Shown: positions 44,068 through 55,187 of the stretch, piece after piece
Numbering within the stretch: the stretch's first letter is position 1
How the letters are laid out: each line of letters starts with the position of its first letter
NCBI GenBank assembly: GCA_951640195.1
Contig: OX621176.1
Coordinates: 992,001 to 1,056,000, forward strand
Length of the DNA stretch: 64,000 nucleotides
Source: Porpolomopsis calyptriformis
Lineage: Eukaryota > Basidiomycota > Agaricomycetes > Agaricales > Hygrophoraceae
Direction of reading: 5' to 3'
Notes under the pieces: model-generated
The model's database searches: none
The model's input: the letters and a program-made list of their open reading frames with translations, nothing else
What the model was told of the DNA's origin: nothing
Translations under genes and position numbers: made by a program

Positions 44068-44631
44068 CAAGTGTTCCAAAGAAGCTATTGGATTCAAGGC
44101 GGAACCACAGTATGTAGACAAGTAAGTCAAAACTAGAGTAGTCTACTATAAAATGCGTACATTATATATGCGTAGCAAATAAAGGGATTTTTATGAAGGA
44201 CTAAGAGGAACGAACATCTAAGGGTCATAAGGACCTTGTATGTAAGGGGAAGTCATCTACAATATAGCCTTTAAAGGGGACTCTAACAGAATGTATGGGA
44301 TGAAAAGTAGAAAGGGAAGAAAGGGACTGTTATGGATGGTCCGAATGGTGGAGTGGCTCAGAGTGCGCCAGTCGAGTGTGCTCGGATGGCGCATGGCTTT
44401 TAGGGATTCCAACGAACCAATTTCGGAATGAATCCGATCAGTAGATCTTGAGTTATCTTTGGTTTAGTGCGCAGGACGAGTACACTCAGATCGCGCAAGA
44501 TGATATGACATCATCCAAAGGTGCACAGAACGAGTACGCTCGGATTGCGCAAGGTGATATGACATCATCCAAAGGTGCGCGAAACGAGTGTGTTCAGATG
44601 GCGCAAGGTATCGGGTTTGAGATTTCTGACA
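44009..44631 (+). repeat. Solo LTR, family E (623 bp), inside element 2
   Basis: It begins TGTCAGGACCGAGG and ends ATTTCTGACA, flanked on both sides by a perfect CAACC duplication (44004-44008 and 44632-44636). It splits the protease domain of element 2 exactly. Near its right end are three tandem units of about 58 bp (GATATGACATCATCCAAAGG, GAACGAGTACGCTCGGATTG). No internal coding region is present, so it is a solo LTR or a very short non-autonomous element. Confidence 0.88.
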
Positions 44632-44641
44632 CAACCCCTCA

Positions 44642-47600
44642 GTGGACTGGAAGAAAGGAACCCTCATCTTTGACAGATGCCCTTCTGACTGTAACCCCCA
44701 TATTGATTCTTGCAGCTTGAATGCTCTCACTCTTGAGGAGGGAGATCACATCCTCATGGTGGACCCTACCCCTGCAATCAATATCCGCCTCCTCACGACC
44801 AAGTCCCAAGAACTCACAATCAAAGCGTATGAGGCTCAGGACAAGACTGCCTCCTGGAGAGAGAGAGTCCCTTCTTACCTTCATGAGTTTGAGGATGTAT
44901 TCACCAAGGAAGAGTTTGATGAACTTCCACCTCATCGTCCCTGGGATCATGCCATTGAACTTCTACCTGGAACTGAAGAAGTACTTGACTGCAAGATCTA
45001 CCCACTTAGTGTGGATGAACGAGCTCAACTCGATGAATTCCTTGATGAAAACCTCCAGACTGGATGAATCCGACCCTCCATCTCCCCTATTGCCTCCCCC
45101 TTCTTCTTCATCAAGAAAAAAGATGGAAGACTCCGACCTATACAAGACTACCGCAAGCTTAATGAAATCACTGTCAAGAACTGGTATCCTCTCCCTTTAA
45201 TCACAGAATTGATCGACACACTACAGAATGCCCGTTATTTCACCAAGCTAGATATACGCTGGGGCTACAACAATGTCTGGATCAGGGAGGGGGATGAATT
45301 CAAGGCAGCCTTTTGTACCAATCGCGGTTACTTCGAACCCCTTGTTATGTTCTTCGGTCTCACAAATTCCCCTGCCACCTTTCAAAATATGATGAACAAT
45401 ATCTTCCATGTCCAAATCCGCCAAGGTCATGTCCTAATCTACATTGACGACATCCTCATCTTCGACAGAGATCTTGATACACATCACAAACATGTCTATG
45501 AAGTAATGTCCCTTCTTTGTAAACACAAGCTCTACCTCAAGCCGGAGAAGTGCAACTTTGACCAGAATAAAGTGGAGTACCTTGGTGTCATCATTTCTGA
45601 AGGAAAAGTCGAGATGGACCCGATCAAGGTCAAGGGAATCTCTGAATGGCCAATCCCCCAATGCAAACGTGATGTTCAGTCCTTCCTTGGGTTCTGTAAC
45701 TTCTACCAACATTTTATCCACCACTTTGCTGGAATTGCCCGACCTCTTAACACCCTTACTGGAAGTGTTCCTTTTGACTGGACTCAAGACTGCCAGAATG
45801 CTTTTAACCAACTCAAGACTCTCATTACCACTTCTCCAATTCTCTCTATTGCCAATGACCAGGACCCTTTCCATGTAGAGACCGATGCTTCAGACTATGC
45901 CATAGGTGCTGTTCTCTCCCAACAACAGGACAACATTTGGAAACCAATTGGCTTCATCTCGAAATCTCTCACCCCTACAGAATGAAATTATCAGATCTAT
46001 GACCGCGAATTACTTGCTGTGATGATTGCGCTCCAGGAATTCCGCCAACATTTAATATTGGCTAAGCAAGATTTCGAGATCTGGACAGATCATGCTAATC
46101 TCCAATACTTCAAAAAGCCTCAAAAGCTCAACAAACGACAGGCCCGTTGGCTCACAGAGCTACAAGATTATCACTTCACGCTTCACCACATCCTGGGGAA
46201 ATCAAACTCCAAGGCTGATATCCTGTCGAGACGACCAGGATTTGAAAGGGGGATGGATAACAATAATGACGCCATTTTACTCACAGATAATCTCTTCTCA
46301 CCTTTCGACACTCTCCCTTGCGAACCCCTAGGCCCTGTCCCAGAAGAAAACAAACTCAATCTACGGCAAGTCCAACACAATATTAAGCCTATCGACTTCC
46401 ATTCCCGAATTGTCCGAGCTCGCAACAACCTGGACAAGACTATCATGCTTGTTTCAGAAAGGGATCAAAACTGGGAAACCTCTAATGATGGTGTCCGTAC
46501 CTTCAAGAATCAGATTTATGTCCCCATTGACAAAACCCTCCGTGGCGACATCATCTCTCAGTATCATGACACCCCACTCTCTGGACACTATGGCCGGTAC
46601 AAGACTGCTGAAGGTGTCCTTCGAGACTACTGGTGGCCCACACTTCAACGAGATGTTGCAACCTATGTCGCTGGATGTGAAACCTGTCAAAGGACCAAAG
46701 CCTCTCGTCTCCCTACCAAGACCCCACTCCACCCCTTTGAACCACTAATGCAACCTTGGGAAATGATTACGGTTGACCTCGTAGGCCCCATACCAGAGTG
46801 TCAAGGCTATAACGCTGTCCTTACCATCGTTGACTGGTTCACAAAGGCTGTCAAGTTTGAACCAACCCATATTGAACTCAATTCTGAAGGCTTTGCCAAA
46901 ATCATTCGAGACCGTGTTATCCGAGACCATGGACTCCCCAAACGAATCATCCATGATCGTGACCCTAGATTTGTATCAAAGTATATGACCAACCTCTTTC
47001 GCCTTCTTGGAACCTCCCAAAACATCTCCACTGCCTACCATCCCCAAACTAACGGTCAGACTGAACGGATGAATCAGACGCTTGAACAGTATCTCTGTAT
47101 CTTTATCAACCACCGTCAGGACAACTGGAAGGAATGGCTTGCGCTAGCTGAATTTTCATATAACAACTCTATTCATGCTGCAACTCACCAAACACCATTC
47201 TTCCTCAACTATGGTCGGCACCCCTGGAAAGGAGATAGCTCCAAGAAGGAAGTCAGGAATGAATCTGCTCAAGAGTTTGCCACTCGTATGAAGAACATCC
47301 ACTGTGAAGCTGAATCTGCCCTTCGCCAAGCAAATGAATGGATGAAAGAAACCCATGATAGGCATGCCCGTCAAGCTGTTGAATACCAACCTGGAGACCG
47401 AGTTTACCTTGCTTCAACCAATCTTCGCACTAATCGTCCAATGAAGAAGCTTGACGACAAACGTTTTGGACCCTTCAAGATTGTTGAGAGGGTTGGTCAC
47501 TCCTCTTACCGCCTTGAACTCCCTTGGCCTGGCCTTCACCCTGTGTTCAATGAATCATATCTTTCTCCATATCGTCCCCCCAAATTCCTGAACCAAAGAA

Positions 47601-48178
47601 AACCTCCCCCTCCGCTCCCTTTAGATATTGAAGGAGAACCTGAGTATATTGTTGAAGAAATTCGTGACTCCCGTCGACGAAGAGGACGTCTCCAATACCT
47701 AGTCCATTGGAAGGGATACACCCGTGAAGAGGACACCTGGGAGCCTGAACAAAATGTCAAAAACGCCCTAGATCTAGTCAGCAAATTCCACATCGAGAAT
47801 CCAAATCGCCCAGCCCCTACCAATAATATTAGAGTGATCCAGACTGATGACTCCCCTGGAGTTGATCCAAGGCTCTATAACCCAGTCACTCATTCACCTG
47901 GCGAAGATTATTATCCACCTCAATCTAATGACAATCTTGATGCTATTGTTCCATTGTCTCCTGACATTGTTGACCGCCTCCTTGATCTCAAGCAAGATGC
48001 CTCCGCCCTTCTCCCTATCCTCCCCCCTCAAGTTCATAGAGTTTGGGTTCATGAGTCAACCCCAGTCAATGCTGTCACGGCTGTACTTCGACTTGATGCT
48101 CAAGGCCAAACTCTCCGTGCCTACCAAATTGTGAACCCTCTTCTTGACATCGAGATCCGTAAACGATACGAGTATTAG
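44642..48178 (+). mobile_element. Element 2 RT, RNase H, integrase and chromodomain
   Basis: The reverse transcriptase reads FTKLDIRWGYNNVWIREGDE, FFGLTNSPATFQ and the catalytic VLIYIDDILIF near 45440. RNase H has FHVETDASDYAIGAVLSQ. Integrase has the HHCC zinc finger (HDTPLSGHYGRY, CETCQRTK) and DDE residues in ITVDLVGPIPE, DRDPRFVSKYM and TERMNQTLEQYL. A chromodomain (RLQYLVHWKGYTREEDTWEP) near 47690 is followed by a C-terminal extension to the stop at 48178. In-frame TGAs at 45065 and 45983 replace Arg codons. The reading is otherwise intact from 46019 to 48178. Confidence 0.92.
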
Positions 48179-48256
48179 TCCCCAATTCAACCCTGTTATG
48201 CACCCCGTTGGCTCCTCCGTGATTACTCAAGACATCTCCAACGTCTATTCTGAACA

Positions 48257-48667
48257 TGTCACGGTCGTAATTTTCCTTCTTTTTCTTTATCTTATCGCAT
48301 GCAAACCTACCTCTTATCTTGGGATTCCCCCCATTTGTTATCGGGATTCCCCATTGCCTTCCTTCGGGATTCCCCAGGGATTCCCCACTACTTTACCCAT
48401 ATGCAGACACACTTCATTTCTGTTATGTTTCAACCCCTTTATGATTCGTCATCGATCACGATGACTCATCCTTATCTCTACCTCATGTTATGCCGCACTG
48501 ACTCACACAGATAAGTAGTCAGTATATAAAGAGTACTTCTGTACATATCAGACCTTAAGTCTGATTCCTCGTTAGCCTACTCATAACAAGGACTTGGAAC
48601 CATCCTCTATATCTCTTGGGACAGAACACCCGAAGTAAAACGCGTTCCGAACAACCGGTTTATAACA
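48257..48667 (+). repeat. Solo LTR, family D (411 bp), in the 3' part of element 2
   Basis: It begins TGTCACGGTCGTAATTTTCC and ends GGTTTATAACA, with a perfect GAACA duplication at 48252-48256 and 48668-48672. A 400-bp relative in inverted orientation is the 3' LTR of element 3 at 49694-50093. Its position between the integrase end and LTR C separates element 2 from its normal polypurine-tract region. Confidence 0.88.
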
Positions 48668-48703
48668 GAACATCGCGTGGACGCGATTCTAATGAGAGGG
48701 TGG

Positions 48704-49082
48704 TGTTACGATGAGTCTCTTTTTTGGTTATTATTTCCTTTCTGTGTGCCAGTTCTCTTTACTATCATTTTCGATGCTGCGATTGTCACGCTGTCACAAC
48801 GTGACCGTTACCTGACCGGTCGAGTCACGGTCACAAGTGTGACATTTGTCACTCCTTCTTATCTTATCTTTTACACTTAATCATTGCTTACACAATCGTT
48901 CCATGGATTGATTACATAATCACATTTTCGGACTCAGCTAGGGTAAATATAGGCAGCGCAGAATTGCTTGTACTTCTCTAGGTTGAACCACAACTTGGAC
49001 TTGCCAACTTCTTGTTTGCATCGGCTAAGACCCACATTGGACCTCCCAGAGTGAAGACCTGAGTCCTGCTTCGCACCTAACA
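48704..49082 (+). repeat. LTR C, 3' LTR of element 2
   Basis: Second copy of the 379-bp LTR, about 98 percent identical to 41454-41832 and retaining more CpG sites. Confidence 0.88.
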
Positions 49083-49693
49083 CCCGCGGATGCACATGAG
49101 CGACCATGCATGTATGCGCACCCTCCTACCACTCCTGCCTTCCCCTCCAGTGTATCTCAACCTGCGCGCATCAAATCTGGTCGACTTGCAGCTACCTCCC
49201 CTGCTGCCTGTGCTAACGCTTTCACTCCTGGAGGTCCTGTGCATGTGCATGACCAACCGAGTGTGTATGCGCATCCTCCTACTCCTCCTGGCTTCCCCCT
49301 TAATGCATCTCAGCCTGTGTTCATCAGATCCAAGCAACTCATGCTTCCATCCTCTGCCGCCCCTCCCTTTACGCATACTGGGATGGAATGTCGCACAGCA
49401 GTGGCTACAAGGGATGATGCCTGGAATGCTTTATCCAGTGTGGAACAAGATATTGTCAAGTTCATCCCAGAGAAGTACCATGGCTTTGCAGATGTATTCC
49501 GCAAGTCATCTTTTGATCAGCTCCCTAAACGATCTGAGTTTGACCATGCTATCCACCTTGACGATTCATTCACCCCCCAACGAGGGAAGCTGTATCCATT
49601 ATCCCCCCTGGAACAAGAGAAACTGGATGAGTTCATTGAAGAGAACCTCTCCACTGGGTGAATCCGTCCCTCAAAATCTCCACAGGCTGCTCC
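49083..49693 (+). mobile_element. Element 1 continuation: repeat end and start of RT region
   Basis: This resumes element 1 after element 2. Tandem units are followed by DIVKFIPEKYHGFADVFRKS, then FDQLPKRSEFDHAIHLDDSF and LEQEKLDEFIEENLSTG. A TGA follows at 49659 where other elements have Arg in G-R-I-R. Element 3 interrupts the sequence at 49694. Confidence 0.82.
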
Positions 49694-50093
49694 TGTTATA
49701 AACTGGTTGTCGATGAGATGGTTTTACTTCGGAGAGCTCTGTCCCAAGACGATGATAATGTCTCAAGTCCTAGTTATTGGGTTGCTAACGAGGAATCAGA
49801 CTTAAAGTCTGAGTACGACTAACTAGGGGTTTATATACTGACTATGCTACTGCGGATGAGTCAGTGTAAACACAAGAAGTACATGCGACGAGTAGAGATA
49901 AACATGATAAGGGACTCGGAGCATGTGAAGAGATGAAACATGATTGTCAGAAATGAAATGTGTCCTATCTTGGATATATGAAAAGATACAAAATTGTGGG
50001 GAATCCCTGGGGAATCCCAAGTAGAGATAAGACCTGTCCGACTAAGCAGTAATGACTAACATAGAGAGGAAATGGAATTTTACGTCCGTGACA
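49694..50093 (-). repeat. LTR D, 3' LTR of element 3 (400 bp)
   Basis: On the minus strand it begins TGTCACGGACGTAAAATTCC and ends TTTATAACA. The adjoining internal side has AATTCGGGTCGAATTTCCCG and AAAAACGAGGTG, a motif similar to those preceding the 3' LTRs of elements 4 and 5, and probably includes the polypurine tract. Confidence 0.82.
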
Positions 50094-50127
50094 TACACCT
50101 CGTTTTTCGGGAAATTCGACCCGAATT

Positions 50128-50865
50128 TCAAACTTGGGCGGTGTCGGTCGTTTCGTTCTCTGAGGCCTGAGTCGGGATTTCCTCAGTGGCGGGGGCCTCG
50201 ACAACCACTGAGAGGGAAGTGATGGGGGTAGCTTCCGAGGCCACTTCGATGGGGGAAGGGGCTCGGACTGTTGCGACGTCGTCTTCATCCGGATATTCCA
50301 AGTCAAGGTTGATAGGGTACTCGACTGACGCACCATAGTTGATTATAGTCTCCGTCGTCGCGAGATCTTGTTGGGCCCGAAGAAAATCTTCTCGGGAGAG
50401 TCATTCAGCTCGACGACTCTCTTCTACAAGCTTGACAATGATGGCGCGGGTGGTGACGTCGTAACAATTGACCCATGTTCGCTTCTTTTGTCATTGGAGC
50501 TCCCAAACTTTGAGCTCACTTTCATCCCAGCGGTTCTTCCAAAACAGGGTGCTCTTCTCTGATGCCTTGAGCTCGGCTTTCAAGACTTCGCGTTCTTGAC
50601 GAAGTTCTCGGTTCCAGTTACTGACACTATTACTGTGAACCGTGAGACGTGAGATGGTAACGGCGGGGTCTTCGGGAGGAGGGGTCTCCATAGGGTATTC
50701 TTTGAAGAAATCTTCCGCGCGTGCTCGAGCTTGTCGACGTAACTGTCGAGTGGAGGAGGAAGAGGTGGAGGGACCGGGAGTAGGGGAACGGATGGCGGCG
50801 GACGAGGGGATTCATCCAGCGCATCGAATGGCGACTTGAGGAGAGGGAGATTGAGTGGCGGGCAT
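50128..50865 (-). mobile_element. Element 3 extra ORF (ORF3) downstream of integrase
   Basis: From the ATG at 50865 (MPATQSPSPQVAIRCAG) to the TGA at 50128 there are 246 codons in one frame, interrupted only by three TGAs (50812, 50491 and 50401). The content is Ser/Pro-rich N-terminally. A probable coiled coil follows (NWNRELRQEREVLKAELKAS, EKSTLFWKNRWDESELKVWE), and the C-terminal part is acidic. There is no transmembrane segment, so it is not env-like in an obvious way. The function is unknown. Confidence 0.6.
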
Positions 50866-51027
50866 TATGAACAATGGTTCAACGATGTTGGGAACTAGTG
50901 TTGGGCAGGTTCATCGAAGGTAGGAAAAGACTGGATGGAATCGTATCAACGATTCTGGGTTTATAAATGCCAACTCGACCTAAAAATAGAATTCAAAAAA
51001 TGGACAGCTGGGATGATGACAAATGAG

Positions 51028-54000
51028 TTAAGTCACCGTTTGAATTGAGTCTTCGTAAGTCTTCACAATCTCCTTGGCGTGTCGTAAGACGTTCGATCGT
51101 TCTTCCCAAGTAGCTTCTTCGATCGGATAACCTTTCCACTTGACCAAATATTTTCGTCGGCGTTGAGCTCCAGAGTGTTGAAGAATAGATTCGACTTCAT
51201 ATTCTTCTTCGTTCTCGATTAGATCTGGGGGAGGTCGAGATGTATCAGTAATATCAGGGTGGAGTGACTTATCTTCGACGTTCGGTCTCAGGAGTGATAC
51301 GTGAAAAACTGGGTGGAGCTTCCAAGTTCCGGGGATATCAATAAGATACGCAAGATCCGATATTTGTTTCAGGATCTTGAACGGTCCAGTTCTTCTGTTA
51401 TCTAATTTCTTGGCGGGTCGAGTCGTCTTGATGTTTTTGGTATCTAACCAAACTGAATCTCCGACTCGGAAGGAGGGAGAGAGTTTCCATTTTCGATCGG
51501 CATATTTCTTCATTGATTCTGCGGCGTGTGATAGTGATTCGCCAGCACTCTTCTGAGCACGCGTGAGATGTTCATGGAAGGTGTTTGCTGCAGGGACGTT
51601 ACTCGGGGATTCGATTGTGATCAGCAAATGAGGGTGACAGCCATATTCTGAATAGAAGGGTGATTGTGATGTGGTAGAGTGTTGTCGATTATTGTAAGCG
51701 AATTCGGCAGAAGCCAACCATTCGGACTAGTCGTCTTGCATGAAATTGGTGTAGAACCATAGGTAGACTTTGAGTTCTTGGTTCGTTCGTTCAGTCTGAC
51801 TATCGGTCTCAGGATGATAAGTAGTAGACAGTCCAGAAATGGTTCCTAGGAGTTTGTTGAGGGCTTCAGTGAATTTCGACGTGAATTGGACTCCATGATC
51901 AGAAATGATCTTTTTTGGCTATCCATGATGCTTCCAGATGTGATCACGGAACAGTCGGGCAGCACCTTCTGATGAGAGATTGGAAGTCGTCGGAATAAAG
52001 TGGGCACGTTTTGTAAAGCGATCGATGACTACCATCATGGCATCGCATCCAAGTGAGTCAGGTAGTTGAACAATGAGATCGATGGTTATCTCAGTCCATG
52101 GTTCGGTAGCGGGGGGTATAGGTTGTAGGAGTCCCATCGGCTTTGAAGGGTAATTCTTGTTTTGTTGACAAGCAGGACAGGATCGTACGTAGTTGATAAC
52201 GTCTTGAGAGACGCTATCCCAAACAAAGTTTCAGAGCACTAGCTCTTTCGTCTTCTCAATGCCAGGGTGTCCAGCGTGGGGGTAGGCGTGGGACAGTTGT
52301 ATTATGTCTGTGCGCAGAGATACTTCCTCCGGCACCACAATTCGACCTTCAACATCGCGAACCAACCCATCGGCTTGGTCCCAAAACAATGAGGCATCCT
52401 TGATTGTCTGTGAGATCTTGTTCGGTATTGGTAGCTTGAAGCGTAATCTTGCGAAAAAGTTCAGTTCTGAAAGTTTGACGATCGAATTGATCCAGTGTTC
52501 ATCCGCGATTAAAATCTCATCTTCCACCTCGCCTTTACCCTCGTCGAAATAATCTGGGCGCCTAGATAACCCATTGGCCTTGTTCTTTCTCCCCGGGACG
52601 TACTCGATTTTGTACTCGTATCTTGATAAAATTTCTGACCAACGAGCACGTCGTCCAAATAACACACGAGCAATACTGAAATACTTGAGGGCGAGGCTGT
52701 CAGTACGAATCAGAAGGTCATGTCGCGAACCTTCCAAAAGATGCCGCCACGCCTTAAGACAGTCTATTATCGCTAAAAGCTCGGCATCGTGAGTTGGATA
52801 TTTCTTTTCAGCAGGGGTTAAAGATCTTGAGTGAAAGCCTACAGGTTTCCATTCGTTTTCATGTAGCTGAGACAATATTCCTCCTAAGGCAAAGCCAGAG
52901 GCGTCAGTCTCCAAGCAGTATGGTAGATCTTGATCCGGTACTTCGAGGATAGGGGCATTCGTGAGGGAATCTTTCAATTGATCAAAGGCGTGTTGTCATT
53001 TGGGAGTCCATTCCCATACAGTATCTTTGCGGAGTAATTGGTTAAGTGGTTGAGCGATCTTTGAAAAGTCCTTGATATATTTTCTCCAGAAATTCACGCT
53101 TCCGAGAAAGGATTGGAGTTGTTTTACCGTTTGAGGTTCAGGCCATTCGGCAATGGCCTTGATCTTCTTGGGGTTGGTTCCAATATGACCTTTCGTTAAG
53201 GTCATCCCCAGATAGATCACCTCCTCTTTCTCGAATTGGCATTTGATGGGTTTACAGGAGAGTTTGTTCTTCTTCATGATGTCAAGGGTTTTGAACGTCC
53301 AGTAACGCAATTCTTCTAGATCATCTCCACAGATGAGAACGTCATCAATATAGATAAAAACACAACCTGATTTCAACACTTCAGCAAATCGCGTATCGAT
53401 CATCCATTGGAATGTAGCTGGAGAGTTCCGTAGACCAAAGAACATCACTCTTGGAACATAGAGTCCTTTGACCGTGTTGAAAGTGGCTTTCCATTCGTCA
53501 CCTTCTTTAATCCGAATGTTGTTAAATCCCCATCGGATATCCACAACTGTGAATAGTGCAGCAGATCGTAACTTGGGTTGCTGAACGATTTGATGGAGAA
53601 GTGGTAGAGGATATCGGTCAGGAATGGTAAAGTGGTTCAGGTAACGGTAATCTTTGATTGGTCTATATCCAGCATCTTGTCCTTTCGCATTGATTTCTTC
53701 AGCTTTCTTGCTCAGGAAGAAGGGAGCGGCTTGAGGTGAGGATCCTTTGAATATTCATCCAGTGGCCACGTTTTCTTCCAAAAACTTCTCTAGGAAGTCT
53801 ATCTCTCGAGGGGACATCGGATAAGTCGCATCATTTTGGGGTACAAAGTTATCTTTGAGATCAATGACGTGATCGAACTCGGAATGAGGTGGAAGGCAAT
53901 CGAAGGACTCCTTGGCAAAGACACTAGTATAGTCTTTCCAATAGACCTCCGGTACAAACTTTCGCATATCTTCCTCCACTGTGCTGGCTCAAGATTCATC

Positions 54001-54549
54001 CGATTTTGAAATACTTGTTATCGCCAGTGAGACCGATTCTACCACAGAGGGCTCTGCTTTGCCGCTACAATATCGACAAGAAGTCTCTTTGCCTCTGAGA
54101 GCCAGTGTTGACTTCTCCCAGTCGATACTAGGGTTTTGAGCTCTGAGCCATGGGTAGCCGAGGATAATATCAAACTTGGATCCGAGGTTGGTCACTTCCA
54201 AACGGATCCTTTCAGTGTGTCCACCTGGAGCTTCTATCCAGACATCTGTGTCAAAAACGATCAGGCCTCCTCGGTTCTCTGACCCATCGGCATTCCGTAC
54301 GGGGATTGGGGTTTCCAAATCCTGAAGAGTAAATTCGTGATGAGTTGCGAAGGTCTCGTCCATAAAGTTTCCAGAAGCTCTGCTACCAATAAGACACGTG
54401 GCAGGGACACGTCGGCCACTGTCTGAAGCTTTGATCCAAACGTCCATCGTAAGTCCTGAATCACCCTTTTCAATAGTACCGAGAGTTCGAAATAGATTGC
54501 ATGGGGTAATAGTACATCGAGTGGTATGGTCTGTAACGTTGAGCGTATC
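51028..54549 (-). mobile_element. Element 3 pol (protease, RT, RNase H, integrase, chromodomain), truncated
   Basis: Reading leftwards: protease remnant CLIGSRASGNFMDETF (DSG replaced by GSR) with VRNADGSENRGGLI. RT follows with MDIRWGFNNIRIKEGDEWKA and the catalytic IYIDDVLICGDD, then RNase H (CLETDASGFALGGILSQL). Integrase has HPGIEKTKELVL, ITIDLIVQLPD and TERTNQELK. The chromodomain is RRKYLVKWKGYPIEEATWEE, ending at 51028. Several stops interrupt it: TGAs at 52996 and 52231, TAG for Trp at 51919 and near 51729. The 5' side, including gag, is cut by LTR A at 54550. Confidence 0.88.
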
Positions 54550-54908
54550 TGTTAGACGGCAGTCTAGGGTTGATCGCAAGGTTTTACTTCAGGCTCTGGG
54601 TGTAGGGTTTTAAAGGGTTGGAAGACTACTGATTGGGGTGTTAACGAAAGAAACAGACTTATCCTAAGTCTATCTACTGCTAGCTTTATATACTAGCTAA
54701 GTATGAGTCATACTAACTACGTGTGAGTCGTAACGACTATGGATGAGTCATGTAGATAAGGAGAGTGATGGTAGACTAAATATAGATATGGCTTGGTCAC
54801 CTTCTATTACTAAGCGGAGCTTGGGTGGCTAAGTGGCTATTGATGTAAACTGTCTGATGTAAATAGGAACAGACGAGCAAAGGAAAAAGAAAAAATATAT
54901 CTCTGACA
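54550..54908 (-). repeat. LTR A, 3' LTR of element 4 (359 bp)
   Basis: Inverted copy of the LTR at 38273-38631, same length and about 98 percent alike. On its 5' side (higher coordinates) lies CAGGACGAATTTCC and TGTGGAGGTGAA, a likely polypurine tract, confirming that it is a 3' LTR of the minus-strand element 4. It is inserted into the protease/gag side of element 3. Confidence 0.86.
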
Positions 54909-55187
54909 TTCACCTCCACAAAAAGGAAATTCGTCCTGAATTTTGAGGAGACCCTTCGAAGCGAAGGAAGGGTGTCAAGGGGAGGTGTAAAGGGATGGTA
55001 GAGGTGGGTAGAGGGGTGATGAGATAGGTGAGCGATGAAGAGGAGGGATGAGTGGATAGTTGTCGGATCAAAGACTATCCACTAGGTATACTTTTCCTCA
55101 ACTCTCCAGTAGATATCACCTTCTCTAACCACACATCCAGAAGGGAGGCGTAAGGAATACTGTTCGTTCGGAAACAGCATCCGGTCC

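Larger units (their letters stand above)
41454..49082 (+). mobile_element. Element 2: full-length chromodomain Ty3/gypsy retrotransposon (LTR C)
   Basis: It is bounded by 379-bp LTRs at 41454-41832 and 48704-49082 (TGTTACGATGAG...CACCTAACA). These differ at only about eight positions. The five bases outside are CCTGC and CCCGC, a target duplication with one change. It sits inside element 1, whose tandem-repeat region continues on both sides. Internally it carries gag, protease, RT, RNase H, integrase and chromodomain in standard order, plus two solo LTRs acquired later (44009-44631 and 48257-48667). Several in-frame TGA codons make it non-autonomous now. Confidence 0.92.
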
